Assembly: GCF_002834145.1 (NCBI RefSeq)
Contig: NZ_PHNT01000001.1
Span: 495,324-559,323 of the forward strand
Source of the DNA: Roseovarius salinarum
GTDB taxonomy: Bacteria; Pseudomonadota; Alphaproteobacteria; Rhodobacterales; Rhodobacteraceae
Length of the DNA stretch: 64,000 bases
Reading direction: 5' to 3'
Below the pieces are notes generated by a model that had not been told where the DNA came from, did not search any database, and saw only the letters and a program-made list of their open reading frames with translations. Positions 17,320-27,439 of the stretch are shown piece by piece. The first letter of the stretch is position 1, and each line of letters starts with the position of its first letter. Both the position numbers and the translations under genes were made by a program.

Positions 17320-17362
17320 CCGCCCGGCGCCGGCCCCATCCCCTGAGCAAGAGGAGGACAAG

Positions 17363-18715
17363 ATGAACACGCACCCCGCCAGAGAGATCGTCCAGGCACA
17401 GGACGCCACCGGCACGCATCCCGGATACATGCCCGGCTTCGGCAACGACTTCGAGACCGAGGCACTGCCCGGCGCGCTGCCGCAGGGCATGAACAGCCCG
17501 CAGAAATGCAACTACGGCCTTTACGGCGAACAGCTGTCGGGCACCGCCTTCACGGCGAACCCGCCGGAACGTGCCTGGGTCTACCGCATTCGCCCCTCGG
17601 TGAAGCACTCGCGGCGCTACACGAAGCTCGACGTGCCCTACTGGAAATCCGCGCCGCATGTCGTTGACGACGTCGTCTCGCTCGGCCAGTACCGCTGGAG
17701 CCCGGTCGAAGTCGAGGCCGGCAAGCTCACCTGGATCACCGGCATGCGCACGATGACCACCGCCGGTGACGTCAACACGCAGGTGGGCATGGCATCGCAC
17801 GTCTACCTTGTCACCGAAAGCATGGTGGACGACTATTTCTACTCGGCCGACAGCGAACTTCTGGTCGTCCCGCAGCAGGGCCGCATCCGGTTCCACACCG
17901 AGCTTGGCATCATCGATCTTGAGCCGAAGGAGATCGCGGTTATCCCGCGTGGCCTGGTCTACCGGGTCGAACTGGTCGAGGGGCCGGCGCGCGGTTTCGT
18001 CTGCGAGAACTACGGCCAGAAATTCGAACTGCCCGGCCGCGGCCCGATCGGCGCCAACTGCCTGGCCAACCCGCGCGACTTCAAGGCACCCGTGGCCGCC
18101 TTCGAGGACCGCGAGGTGCCTTCGACCGTCACCGTCAAGTGGTGCGGCCAGTTCCACGTCACCGAGATCGGGCAGAGCCCGCTCGACGTGGTGGCCTGGC
18201 ACGGCAACTACGCGCCGATGAAATACGACCTGCGCAACTACTGCCCGGTCGGCGCGATCCTGTTCGATCACCCCGACCCGTCGATCTTCACGGTGCTCAC
18301 CGCGCCGTCGGGCCAGCCCGGCACGGCGAACATCGACTTCGTGCTGTTCCGCGAACGCTGGCTTGTGGCCGAGGATACCTTCCGCCCGCCCTGGTATCAC
18401 AAGAACATCATGTCCGAGCTGATGGGCAACATCTACGGCATCTACGACGCCAAGCCCGAGGGCTTCGTGCCCGGGGGCATCAGCCTGCACAACATGATGC
18501 TGCCGCACGGGCCGGACCGCGACGCCTTCGAGGGCGCATCGAACGCCGATCTCGGCCCCGAGAAGCTCGACAACACGATGTCGTTCATGTTCGAGACCCG
18601 CTTCCCGCAGCACCTGACCGAGTTCGCGGCGAAGGAGGCGCCGCTTCAGGAGGACTACATCGACGTCTGGGCGGACCTCGAGAAGCACTTCGACGGCACG
18701 CCGGGCCGCAAGTGA
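17363..18715 (+). CDS. hmgA: Homogentisate 1,2-dioxygenase
   Basis: 450 residues, the family length. The N-terminus has [20 protein letters not shown] and the typical [14 protein letters not shown]. Iron ligands lie in the C-terminal part ([28 protein letters not shown]). It opens the homogentisate ring to maleylacetoacetate. AGGAGG lies just before the ATG. Its stop overlaps the start of the following MBL gene (GTGA). Confidence 0.97.
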   Translation: MNTHPAREIVQAQDATGTHPGYMPGFGNDFETEALPGALPQGMNSPQKCNYGLYGEQLSGTAFTANPPERAWVYRIRPSVKHSRRYTKLDVPYWKSAPHVVDDVVSLGQYRWSPVEVEAGKLTWITGMRTMTTAGDVNTQVGMASHVYLVTESMVDDYFYSADSELLVVPQQGRIRFHTELGIIDLEPKEIAVIPRGLVYRVELVEGPARGFVCENYGQKFELPGRGPIGANCLANPRDFKAPVAAFEDREVPSTVTVKWCGQFHVTEIGQSPLDVVAWHGNYAPMKYDLRNYCPVGAILFDHPDPSIFTVLTAPSGQPGTANIDFVLFRERWLVAEDTFRPPWYHKNIMSELMGNIYGIYDAKPEGFVPGGISLHNMMLPHGPDRDAFEGASNADLGPEKLDNTMSFMFETRFPQHLTEFAAKEAPLQEDYIDVWADLEKHFDGTPGRK

Positions 18716-19569
18716 GCGACGCGCGCGTTACGCTTCTCGGCGTCAAGGGCGGGCCGGCGATCCGGCCCGGCTCGCCCATGCCCACATCGCACCTCGTCCG
18801 GATGGGCGGGTGCACGGTGGTCGTGGATGCGGGCCTTGGTGTCAGCGCAGGCATCGTCGCGCAGGGCGTGGCGCTGACAGAGATCGACGCGATCTATGTC
18901 ACCCACCTGCATTCCGACCATTACCTCGAACTCGGCCCGCTGCTGCACACCGCGTGGACCGCCGGTCTGGACCGCCCGGTGACGGTTGTCGGCCCGGCGG
19001 GGTTGGCGGCGTATTTCGATGGCTTCTGGGCCGCGATGGCGCATGACATCGAGTTGCGCCTCGCGGACGAGGGGCGCCCGGACATCCGGGGCATGGTGGA
19101 CCTGCACGCGCTGGGCGACGGCCCGGCGCCTGCGCCCGGCGGGCTGTCGGTTCGGGCCATGCGCAATGCCCACCCGCCAATCTCCGACAGCTTCGCCCTG
19201 CGGGTCGAGGACGCAAGCCGTGTTATCGTCTTCTCCGGCGACACCGCGGCGATGCACGGGATGATCGATTTCGCCCGCGGCGCGGACCTTCTGGTGCACG
19301 AAGCGATGCTGACGGCGGGCGTTGACGCGCTGTGCGCGCGCGTGGGCAACGGCGACGACCGCTTGCGCAGGCATCTTCTGCGCAGTCACTGCCCCGCGTC
19401 GCAGGCCGCGCGCATCGCGCGCGAGGCCGGGGTGCGGGTGCTCGCGCTCAACCACCTGATCCCGTCGGACGATCCGGACTACACCGCGGACCACTGGCAT
19501 GCCGAGGTCACCCGCGAATTCGCCGGTGACGCGCGTCTTGGCCGCGACGGCATGACAATCGAGATATGA
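18712..19569 (+). CDS. MBL-fold metallohydrolase (arylsulfatase/RNase Z-like)
   Basis: 285 residues starting at a GTG that overlaps the hmgA stop. The full metal motif [12 protein letters not shown] is present, with later ligands in [18 protein letters not shown] and [10 protein letters not shown]. It looks like a soluble cytoplasmic hydrolase. Its place between hmgA and maiA suggests a pathway-linked job, perhaps on a lactone or thioester; the substrate is unknown. Confidence 0.8.
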   Translation: MSDARVTLLGVKGGPAIRPGSPMPTSHLVRMGGCTVVVDAGLGVSAGIVAQGVALTEIDAIYVTHLHSDHYLELGPLLHTAWTAGLDRPVTVVGPAGLAAYFDGFWAAMAHDIELRLADEGRPDIRGMVDLHALGDGPAPAPGGLSVRAMRNAHPPISDSFALRVEDASRVIVFSGDTAAMHGMIDFARGADLLVHEAMLTAGVDALCARVGNGDDRLRRHLLRSHCPASQAARIAREAGVRVLALNHLIPSDDPDYTADHWHAEVTREFAGDARLGRDGMTIEI

Positions 19570-19576
19570 GGCCGCA

Positions 19577-20206
19577 ATGAAACTCTATTCCTACTGGCGC
19601 TCCACGACGTCCTACCGCGTGCGGGTCGCGCTGCAGATGAAGGGCCTGAGCCACGAGATCCGGCCCGTCGACCTTGTTGCCGGCGAACAGTCCTCGCCCG
19701 ATTACCGAAAGATCAACCCCGGGCAGGGTGTTCCGGCGCTGGTGCTGGACGACGGCACCGTGCTGACGCAGTCCATGGCGATCCTCGAATGGCTGGAAGA
19801 GACCCGGACCGAGCCCGCGCTGCTGCCGCGCGACCCGGTGGACCGCGCGCAGGTGCGCGCGGCGGCGCAGGTCATTGCCGCCGATATCCACCCGGTCAAC
19901 AACCTGCGGGTCATTGGCCGGTTGAAATCCATGGGCCATTCGGGCGAGGAGACGGTCGAATGGATGCGCGACTGGATGGCGCGCGGTTTCGCGGCGTTCT
20001 CGACCCTGATCCGGCCGGATACGCCGTTCTGCTTCGGCGACGCGCCGGGGCTGGCCGACGTCTGTCTCGTGCCGCAACTCTACAACGCCCACCGCTGGGG
20101 GCTCGACCTCGGGCCGTTCGAACGGCTGACACAGATCGAGGACCTGTGCCTCAAGCGCCCCGAATTCGACGCCGCGCGGCCGGAAAACCAGCCGGACGCG
20201 ACCTGA
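19577..20206 (+). CDS. maiA: Maleylacetoacetate isomerase (zeta-class glutathione transferase)
   Basis: 209 residues. The zeta-class active-site motif SYWRSTTSYRVRVALQMKG is near the start, followed by NPGQGVPALVLDDG and LTQSMAILEWLEE for glutathione binding. It isomerises maleylacetoacetate to fumarylacetoacetate with glutathione. It lies 7 bp after the MBL gene and 24 bp before fahA. Confidence 0.95.
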   Translation: MKLYSYWRSTTSYRVRVALQMKGLSHEIRPVDLVAGEQSSPDYRKINPGQGVPALVLDDGTVLTQSMAILEWLEETRTEPALLPRDPVDRAQVRAAAQVIAADIHPVNNLRVIGRLKSMGHSGEETVEWMRDWMARGFAAFSTLIRPDTPFCFGDAPGLADVCLVPQLYNAHRWGLDLGPFERLTQIEDLCLKRPEFDAARPENQPDAT

Positions 20207-20230
20207 CCCATCGAGCAGGAGGACCCTGAC

Positions 20231-21508
20231 ATGAGCGATCTTCACCTTTCCTGGGTCGAAAGCGCCAACAGCGCCGAAACCCCCTTCCCCCTCAACAACC
20301 TGCCCTACGGCGTGTTCTCCGTCGGCGACGGACTGCCCCGCTGCGGCGTCGCCATCGGCGAGATGATCCTCGACGCCACGCTGCTGGAGGGCGAGGGGCT
20401 GATCCGCATGGACGGTGCGCCGCTGTTCGACGCGCCCTCGTGGAACAAGCTGATGTCGCGCCCGCGCGCCGACTGGGACGCGCTGCGCGCCCGGCTGATC
20501 GACCTTCTGGCGCAGGACGGCGACCCGGCGCTCAAGGACAACGCCGATCTGCGCGCCCGCGCGCTTGTCCCGATGGAGGGTGCCCGCCTGCACATGCCGT
20601 TCGCCGTGGCCGAGTACACGGATTTCTACGCCGGACGGCATCACGCCTCGAACGTGGGCACGATGTTCCGCGGCCCGGAAAACGCGCTGCCGCCCAACTG
20701 GCTGCACATTCCCATCGGCTACAACGGGCGGGCGTCGTCGGTCGTGGTCTCGGGCACCGAGATCCGCCGCCCCTGGGGCCAGCTCAAGGGCCCGAACGAT
20801 GACGCGCCGCGCTTCGCGCCCTCGCAACGCTTCGACATCGAACTGGAAATGGGCGCGATCGTGGGCACGCCCTCGGACGGGCCGATCACCGTGGACGAGG
20901 CCGACAGTCACATCTTCGGCTACGTGCTGCTCAACGACTGGTCGGCGCGCGACATCCAGGCGTGGGAATACCAGCCGCTGGGGCCGTTCCAGGCCAAGGC
21001 GACGGCCACCACGATCAGCCCGTGGATCGTGACGGCGGCGGCGCTGGAGCCCTTCCGTGCCGACACGCCCGCGCGCGAGGTGGAGCTTCTGCCGCACCTG
21101 CGCGACTGCGGCCCGATGCTCTATGACATCGACCTGTCGGTGACGCTGGCGCCCGAAGGTGGCCAGGCGGAGGAAATCGCGCGTACCAACTACGCCGAGA
21201 TGTATTATTCCGCCGCTCAGCAACTGGCCCATCACACCACCTGCGGCTGCCCGATGCGCACCGGGGACCTGCTGGGCTCGGGCACCGTTTCAGGGCCCGA
21301 ACGTGGCAATCGCGGTTCGCTGCTGGAGCTGTCGTGGGGCGGCAAGGAGCCGTTGGAGCTGTCGGGCGGCGGCACGCGCAGCTTCATCGAGGACGGTGAC
21401 ACGCTGGGCCTGCACGGCGCGGCACGCGGCAACGGCTTCACCGTCGGTTTCGGCCCTTGCACCGGCAAGGTGCTGCCGGCGCTGCCGGACCCTTACGCGC
21501 GCGGCTGA
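20231..21508 (+). CDS. fahA: Fumarylacetoacetase
   Basis: 425 residues. N-terminal SH3-like domain begins with NNLPYGVFSVGDGLPRCGVA; the catalytic domain has AEYTDFYAGRHHASNVG (His and metal Asp), the metal Glu region FDIELEMGAIVG, and LNDWSARDIQAWEYQPLGPF. It splits fumarylacetoacetate into fumarate and acetoacetate, the final step. AGGAGGACC precedes the ATG. Confidence 0.96.
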   Translation: MSDLHLSWVESANSAETPFPLNNLPYGVFSVGDGLPRCGVAIGEMILDATLLEGEGLIRMDGAPLFDAPSWNKLMSRPRADWDALRARLIDLLAQDGDPALKDNADLRARALVPMEGARLHMPFAVAEYTDFYAGRHHASNVGTMFRGPENALPPNWLHIPIGYNGRASSVVVSGTEIRRPWGQLKGPNDDAPRFAPSQRFDIELEMGAIVGTPSDGPITVDEADSHIFGYVLLNDWSARDIQAWEYQPLGPFQAKATATTISPWIVTAAALEPFRADTPAREVELLPHLRDCGPMLYDIDLSVTLAPEGGQAEEIARTNYAEMYYSAAQQLAHHTTCGCPMRTGDLLGSGTVSGPERGNRGSLLELSWGGKEPLELSGGGTRSFIEDGDTLGLHGAARGNGFTVGFGPCTGKVLPALPDPYARG

Positions 21509-21556
21509 GGCGCGTTAGGGTCGCCGCGCGGCATCGGCAGCAGGGGGAAAAGCGGC

Positions 21557-23098
21557 GTGAGCGACGAGACATGGAACGAGGTCGTGGCGTTCCTGTCGGC
21601 CCCGGAAACGCACGGGGCCGACGCGCCGGTCGAGCTCGCGCGCACCCACGGCGCACTGGTCTTCCTTGCAGGCGGGGACGCCTACAAGATCAAGCGGCCG
21701 GTGCGCTACGACTACCTCGACTTCTCCACGCCGGAGAAACGCGAGGCCATGCTGCGGCGGGAAATGGCGCTCAACGCGCCCGCCGCGCCCGAAATCTACC
21801 GCGGTCTCGTGCCGGTCACGCGGCAGGCCGATGGCAACCTCGCGCTGGGCGGGCAGGGCACGCCGTTGGAATGGTGCCTTCACATGACCCGCTTCGACCG
21901 CGAGGACGAGCTCGCCCGCGTCGCGGCACGCGGCGAGCTGACCCCGGATCTGGGGCGCGAGATCGGCCGCGTCGTTGCCGCCTACCATGCCGGCGCGCCG
22001 GTTTCGCCCGCGGGCGACGGCGCGGCCCGCCTGCGCCGGGCGGCCGACGACCTTGGCGACCTTCTGGCCGGCATGACGTCCGAACTGGGCGAAGATGCGG
22101 TCGCGCGCCGGCGCGCATGGACCGACACGGCACTGGCGGCGCAGGCCCCGTTGCTGGATGCCCGGTCGAGCGCCGGTCACGTCCGCCGCTGCCACGGCGA
22201 CCTGCACCTTGGCAACATGGTGCTGGTCAAGGGCCGCCCGGTGCCCTTCGACGCGCTCGAATTCGATGAACGGATGGCGACCGTCGATGTCCTGTATGAC
22301 CTGGCCTTCGTATTGATGGACATGTGGCAGCGCGACCTGCCGGGCGCCGCCAACGCGGCGTTCAACGCCTATCTCTTCCACGCCGACACGCCCGACCACC
22401 TCGACGGTCTGGCGGCGATGCCGCTGTTTCTGTCGCTGCGGGCCAGCGTGCGGGCCATGGTCGCGGTGCAGGCCGCCCGGCTGGGTGACGCGCAACCCGG
22501 CAAGCTGGATCAGGCGCGGCGGTATCTTTCGTCCGCACTGGCGTTCCTGGCGCCCGCGCCGCCGCGGCTGGTGGCCGTGGGCGGGCTGTCGGGTACCGGC
22601 AAGACGACTCTGGCGCGCGATCTCGCCCCCGGGGTCGGCGCGGCGCCCGGCGCGGTGCACCTTCGCAGCGACCTCGAGCGCAAGGCGCTGTTCGGGGCCG
22701 ACCCGCTGACCCGCCTGCCGCAACGGGCCTACACGCCCGAGGTGGGCGAACGGGTCTACGACCGGCTGGCGGACAAGGCCGAGCGTGCGCTGGCGGCAGG
22801 CCATTCGGCGGTCATCGACGCGGTGTTCCTCAAAGAGGCGGAGCGCGACTCGGTCGCCGCACTGGCCGAGCGGTGCGGTGTGCCCTTCACCGGGCTTTGG
22901 CTCGTGGCCGACGAGGCCACGCTGCTGGAACGCGTGGAGGAACGTCGCGGAGACGCATCGGATGCCGACGCGGCCGTGGTGCGCCGCCAGCTTGCCGCTG
23001 ACCGGGCGGTGTCGGACTGGACGCGCATCGACGCCGGCGGTCGGCCCGGCGAAACGCTGGACCGCGCGAAGGCCGCCCTGAAGCCGCAGGAGGCCTGA
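21557..23098 (+). CDS. Bifunctional aminoglycoside-phosphotransferase-like / P-loop kinase protein
   Basis: 513 residues with two parts. Residues 1-about 320 are APH-fold: GGDAYKIKRPVRYDYLDFST (ATP site) and RRCHGDLHLGNMVL with the catalytic Asp. Residues about 335-505 form a P-loop kinase, GGLSGTGKTTLARDLAPG, followed by RSDLERKALFG. Such fusions are common in alphaproteobacteria and have no firm substrate. GTG start with GGGG upstream. It lies 48 bp after fahA on the same strand but has no clear pathway link. Confidence 0.8.
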   Translation: MSDETWNEVVAFLSAPETHGADAPVELARTHGALVFLAGGDAYKIKRPVRYDYLDFSTPEKREAMLRREMALNAPAAPEIYRGLVPVTRQADGNLALGGQGTPLEWCLHMTRFDREDELARVAARGELTPDLGREIGRVVAAYHAGAPVSPAGDGAARLRRAADDLGDLLAGMTSELGEDAVARRRAWTDTALAAQAPLLDARSSAGHVRRCHGDLHLGNMVLVKGRPVPFDALEFDERMATVDVLYDLAFVLMDMWQRDLPGAANAAFNAYLFHADTPDHLDGLAAMPLFLSLRASVRAMVAVQAARLGDAQPGKLDQARRYLSSALAFLAPAPPRLVAVGGLSGTGKTTLARDLAPGVGAAPGAVHLRSDLERKALFGADPLTRLPQRAYTPEVGERVYDRLADKAERALAAGHSAVIDAVFLKEAERDSVAALAERCGVPFTGLWLVADEATLLERVEERRGDASDADAAVVRRQLAADRAVSDWTRIDAGGRPGETLDRAKAALKPQEA

Positions 23099-23106
23099 GC
23101 GATCCG

Positions 23107-23736
23107 TCAGCCGCCGGTTTCCCCGGCAAGATCGGCGCGCACCAGCGCCGTCAGAAGCGCCGGAAAGCTGTCGCGGTCCACGCAGGCCGCAAGGCCCTCC
23201 GCTGTCTCTGGCAGGCCGAGCCGTCCCGCGGCCTTGAGGGCGCGCGCGTCGGCGAAGGGGTGGAATTCGGGCCAGGCAAGCTGGGCTTCGCGCAGGAAGA
23301 TGCCCGCCCCCACGGGCCCGATGCCCTTGTAGTCCTGCAAGCGCCTGCACAGCCGCGCCGCATCCGCCTGGCCTGCGCCACGCAAGCCGCGCAGGTCGCC
23401 GCCGTAGGCATCCAGCGTTTTTTCCGCCACCTCCCCCAGCATCGTGGCGGTCTTCTCGTCGTAGCGCGCGTAACCGGCCGTGTTGAGCGTACGCACGCGA
23501 TCGTCCCAACTGCTTTGCGCAGTCTCGCGCGGGGTCTGCCACCCGGCGTCGCGCAAGGCCCGTGCCGCGCGCATGGCCACGTCGGCGGAGATCGGCGCGC
23601 TGAGCAGCAGCACGGCGCAAAACCAGAGCCAAAGCCCCGCGGGCTCGTTTTCCCTCAGATCGATGTCGAGTTGCGCGGAAAACAGCTGCCCGTGGCGGTT
23701 CAGCAGCTCGCGGACTTGAGGTGACGGGGTGGTCAT
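23107..23736 (-). CDS. Helix-hairpin-helix DNA glycosylase-like protein (endonuclease III superfamily)
   Basis: 209 residues, mostly helical, with the helix-hairpin-helix YKGIGPVGAGIFLREAQ around residue 135-150. There is no C-terminal 4Fe-4S Cys set as in Nth. A base-excision or DNA-binding role is likely but the damaged base is unknown. The stop lies 8 bp from the convergent kinase gene. The ATG at 23736 follows AGGAGG. Confidence 0.6.
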   Translation of the reverse strand: MTTPSPQVRELLNRHGQLFSAQLDIDLRENEPAGLWLWFCAVLLLSAPISADVAMRAARALRDAGWQTPRETAQSSWDDRVRTLNTAGYARYDEKTATMLGEVAEKTLDAYGGDLRGLRGAGQADAARLCRRLQDYKGIGPVGAGIFLREAQLAWPEFHPFADARALKAAGRLGLPETAEGLAACVDRDSFPALLTALVRADLAGETGG

Positions 23737-24237
23737 GCATCCTCCTCGTTTCTCTGCGCGGTTTCGAGCTCCGAGCCGTGGCCCGGTGGCCCGCCCGCGA
23801 GCATTCCCGCCGCGGGCGGCGGCCATGCGTGCGCAGGGCGCCGCGCCTCTCTGCGCGGTTGCGCTTCATCCGTGAATGGCAACCGGTCTGAGCGCGCGCG
23901 CTTGCCGGTGACCAGGCCGCACCTTGCCACCGCGCCTCAACGGGCACAAAGCCCCGATTGTCTCGACGTCGATTGCGAAAACCCCCGACATCCACACGCG
24001 GCCACGACGAAGGCATGGGGCGTCCCTCCACTCGTGCCACGGACGGAACCGGCGAGGCGGCTCCGGCTCAGCCAAAGGTCTTTGACACCACGACCATGCG
24101 CCTCGCGCGCATCCTGGCGATTTCAGGAGCGCTGGGCCTTGGCGTGTCATCATGCCTGTCTGGCCTTGCGCCAAAGAACGGGGGAGTCTTTGCCCCGCCG
24201 GATCCGGCCAAGGATCGCAGGGAAGGGAGGCACCGGC
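23737..24237. other. 500-bp region without a supported gene
   Basis: No frame has convincing coding character on either strand. A short rightward frame from 24096 begins like a lipoprotein (MRLARILAISGALGLGVSSC) but runs into the start of the P-type ATPase remnant and may be part of the same decay. The region serves as the upstream area of both flanking genes. Confidence 0.4.
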
Positions 24238-26650
24238 TTGGCGCAGACAATCGACACTCCGGTCTCGCGTTCGGCCGACGAGGTCGCAGGCCGACTGCGC
24301 GTTTCACCGTGTAGCGGCCTGTCCGTTGCCGAAGCCGACGCCCGCCTGGCGCGCCATGGTCCCAACCGGCTCGAGGAACAGGACCGCAAGAGCGCGCTGA
24401 CGATCCTGCTGCACCAGTTCGACAGCGTCATCGTCTGGCTGCTGGCCGCAGCGGCCTCGATGTCCGTCTTGATGGGCGATCTGCCCGAGGCCGTTGCCAT
24501 CGCGATCGTGCTCGTCATCAACGGGGCCATCGGGTTCGTGACCGAACTGCGCGGCGCCCGCTCGATGGAAGGCTGCGGCAGATCGCCGGGACGCGCACGC
24601 GCGTGCGCCGTCAGGGCGGGTCATGGTGGTGGACGCGGCGGATCTCGTGCCCGGAGACATCGTGATCCTTCAGGCCGGCGATATGGTCACGGCCGACGCG
24701 CGGCTGGTGGATGCAGGCGATCTGCATTGCGATGAAACGGTGCTGACCGGCGAAGCCGTGCCGGTGGACAAGCAGGCCGTGCCGGTGCCACCCGACGCCC
24801 AGCCGGGGGCCGCGCCTGCATGCTGTTCAAGGGCACGGCCATCACCCGCGGCGTGGGCGCGGGCATCGTCACCGCGACGGGCATGGACACCGAACTCGGC
24901 CGGATCAGCACGCTCGCGCAGCGGGCCAGCGGCGTGGCGGCGCCCTTGGAGAAGCGTCTCGACGTGCTGGGCCAGCGGCACGCCGATCTTCCGGTGCGGC
25001 GCGATGGGAAGGCCCGGGGGCGGGAACAGGCGGCATTGCCACGCGCATGACCGACGCGCGCTTGGACTGGGCGCTGCGCATTGGCGCGCTTTGCAACACC
25101 GCGCGGCTTGCCGATGCGCAGGGGCAGGGGGCGCCCGGCGACCCCATGGAACTCGCCCTGCTCGCGGCGGCCGAAGAGGGCGGACAATCCCGCGCGACGC
25201 TCGCTGACCGCTTCCCCAAGCGGCGCGACCACGCTTTCGACCCTGACGTCAAGATGATGGCAACCGTCCATGACAAAGGGGGGCGGTGTGCTGATCGCCG
25301 TGGAAGGTCGCGCCGGAGGTTCTGATCGAGGCAAGCGAAAGCGAGATGGCGGAAGCGGGCGAGCGGCCGCTCGATGCCGCGCGGCGGCGGGCGTGGCACG
25401 AGCTTGCCGAAGCGGCCGCCGGTCAAGGCCTGCGCCTTCTGGGGCTGGCGATGAAGCATGGACCCGACGCTGCTGCCGATCCGATTTCGGGGCTGACACT
25501 TGTTGCGCTGGTATGCCTGCGCGATCCGGTCCGGCAGGACGTGCCGCCCGCGATCGCCGCGGCGCGCGCCGCCGGTGTTCGCGTGGTGATGCTGACCGGC
25601 GATCATGCCGAGACCGCGCGCGCCATCGCCGCGGACGCGCGGCTGGGCGAGGGGGCGGGCACCGTGATCGAGGGGCGAGAGCTCGCCGGGCTCGACCCGG
25701 ACGCTTGCGAGGCGCTGACACGCGACCGGATTCTCGGGGCGGATATCTTCGCCCGCGTGGCGCCCGACATCAAGCTCACGCGCGTCACGCTCTACCAGAA
25801 GGCGGGCCATGTCGTGGCCATGACGGGCGACGGCGTGAACGACGCGCGCGCCCTGAAGAAGGCCGACATCGGGATTGCCATGGGCCGGCACGGCACGCAG
25901 GTCGCGCGGGAAGCCGCGGACATGGTTCTCAAGGACGATGCCTTTGCGCCCATCATGGCGGCGATGCGCCGGGGCCGGGTGATCTTAAGCAACATCCGGC
26001 GCTTTGTCGTCTACCTGATGTCCTGCAACGTCAGCGAGGTTCCGGTCGTCGGCTTTGCGGTTGGCATCGGGTTGCCGGTGCCGCTGCTGCCGCTCCAGAT
26101 CCTGTTCCTCAACCTGGTCACGGATGTCTTTCCCGCCTGCGCGCTGGGGCTCGGGCGGGGTGGGCGCGACGTGATGCCGGACCCGCCGCGCGACCCCGCC
26201 GAACCGATCGTGGACCGTGAAAGCTGGATGCGCATCGGCGTGCTGGGCGGCGCGATCACCATTGCCACTCTGGGCGCCTTCGCAGTGGCCCTGTCCGGGC
26301 TGAAGCTCGATCACGGGCGTGCGATCACCGCGGCGTTCCTGACGCTGGCGCTGGCACAGCTGTGGAACGTGTTCAACGTGCGTGCGTCGGCCAGCGGCAT
26401 GCTGGACAACCAGATCACGCGCAACCTGTACGTCTGGGGCGCACTGGCCCTGTGCCTCGGCCTGATCGCGGCGGAACTCATGGTGCCCGCGGCCGCGGCG
26501 CTGCTGGCACTGCCTGCGCCGGGGGCGGCCGGACCGGGCCTGGCCGTCGGGATGAGCCTTGTTCCGCTGGCAATCGGCCAGGTGTTCGTGGCCGCGGACC
26601 GTACCGGCAGAAAGCAACCGCCGCCCGCGGGGTCGCGGGCGGCGGGCTGA
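24238..26650 (+). pseudogene. Decayed P2-type cation ATPase (CtpF/calcium-ATPase-like)
   Basis: A cation P-type ATPase in several frames. N-terminal domain and first helices from a TTG at 24238 (SVAEADARLARHGPNRLEEQ; FDSVIVWLLAAAASMSVL) to about 24573. Frame then shifts near 24573, 24618, 24810, 25283 and 25308. An internal deletion near 25010-25046 removes the rest of the membrane core and the DKTGT phosphorylation site: the protein jumps from RLDVLGQRHADLPV to TDARLDWALRIGALCNTARL. The C-terminal part from 25346 is open and includes MLTGDHAETARAIA, MTGDGVNDARALKKADIGIA and six helices. Without DKTGT it cannot pump. Upstream GGAAGGGAGG suggests it once was expressed from 24238. Confidence 0.88.
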
Positions 26651-26675
26651 ACGGCCGCAGGGGCGGTCGCGCCGT

Positions 26676-27215
26676 TCAGGTTCCGGACTTGACCTCGATC
26701 TTGCGGGCGGCCTTGCGCGCCTGTTCCGTTTTCGGCAGGTGCACAGTGAGAACGCCGTCCTTCGCGCTGGCCTCGATGGCCTCCTTGTCGATGCCCTCGG
26801 GAAGGCGGACCGAGCGGCGGAACGCCCCGAAGCGGCGCTCGCACATGTAATAGGCGCCTTCCTTCTCGCCTTCTTCCTTCTTCTCGCGTTTCTCTCCGCT
26901 GATGGTCAGCGTGTCGTCGGTGACCTCCACGTCGATGTCGTCCTCGGCCACGCCGGGAAGCTCGGCGACGATCTTCACCGCGTCGTCCTTGTCCACCACA
27001 TCGAGGCTGGGCATCGTGCCGCTTTCGGCCATGGCGCCGGCGGGGCGCCATGGCCGCCGCCGCGCCGGTGCGAAGGCGCTGCCGGCATGGAAATCGTCGA
27101 ACAGGTCCTCGATCTCGCGGCGCAGGTCCCAGAACGGCGCCCAGGTGCGTTCGGCCATCGTGCGCGGTTCGCGGGTTCCGGTTTGTGCGGGCGTCCTTTC
27201 CTCGTCCTTCGGCAT
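26676..27215 (-). CDS. Hsp20/alpha-crystallin small heat-shock protein
   Basis: 179 residues. The alpha-crystallin domain spans about 70-170, with VKIVAELPGVAEDDIDVEV, DTLTISGEKREKKEE and the closing GVLTVHLPKTEQARK. It is an ATP-independent holdase in the cytoplasm. AGGAGAT precedes the ATG at 27215. An FNR/NNR-type box lies 90 bp upstream in the promoter shared with capA. It ends 25 bp from the convergent ATPase remnant. Confidence 0.92.
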   Translation of the reverse strand: MPKDEERTPAQTGTREPRTMAERTWAPFWDLRREIEDLFDDFHAGSAFAPARRRPWRPAGAMAESGTMPSLDVVDKDDAVKIVAELPGVAEDDIDVEVTDDTLTISGEKREKKEEGEKEGAYYMCERRFGAFRRSVRLPEGIDKEAIEASAKDGVLTVHLPKTEQARKAARKIEVKSGT

Positions 27216-27304
27216 CGCGTATCTCCTCTCATGAAGACTGCCAGAATACACAGCGATGACTGCGCTGCGCCGCGGATCGTCGCGCCATGCCGGGGCCGTG
27301 TGCA

Positions 27305-27318
27305 TTAACACCGGTCAA
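27305..27318. promoter_or_regulatory. FNR/NNR-type box TTAAC-N4-GTCAA (copy 1)
   Basis: TTAACACCGGTCAA lies in the divergent hsp20/capA promoter, 90 bp before hsp20 and 121 bp before capA. It matches the copy at 29930 in 12 of 14 positions. The shape is that of FNR/CRP-family sites, and TTAAC-N4-GTCAA resembles those reported for nitric-oxide-responsive NNR in Paracoccus. Binding is not shown. Confidence 0.65.
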
Positions 27319-27439
27319 GACCTTGTCGGCGTGTCGTCGTGGCGGGCCTTCCGGCCGGGCGCGAGCGGCGCGCGGCGCCCGCGCGATGGTTGTCACGCCG
27401 GCGCGCGGATGCTGAACTGGCGTTGGAGGCGCAGGCGCG

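Noticed and set aside
24238..25346. Programmed frameshifting in the P-type ATPase
   Set aside because: Several shifts plus loss of the phosphorylation site fit decay, and no slippery-site/pseudoknot pattern was seen.
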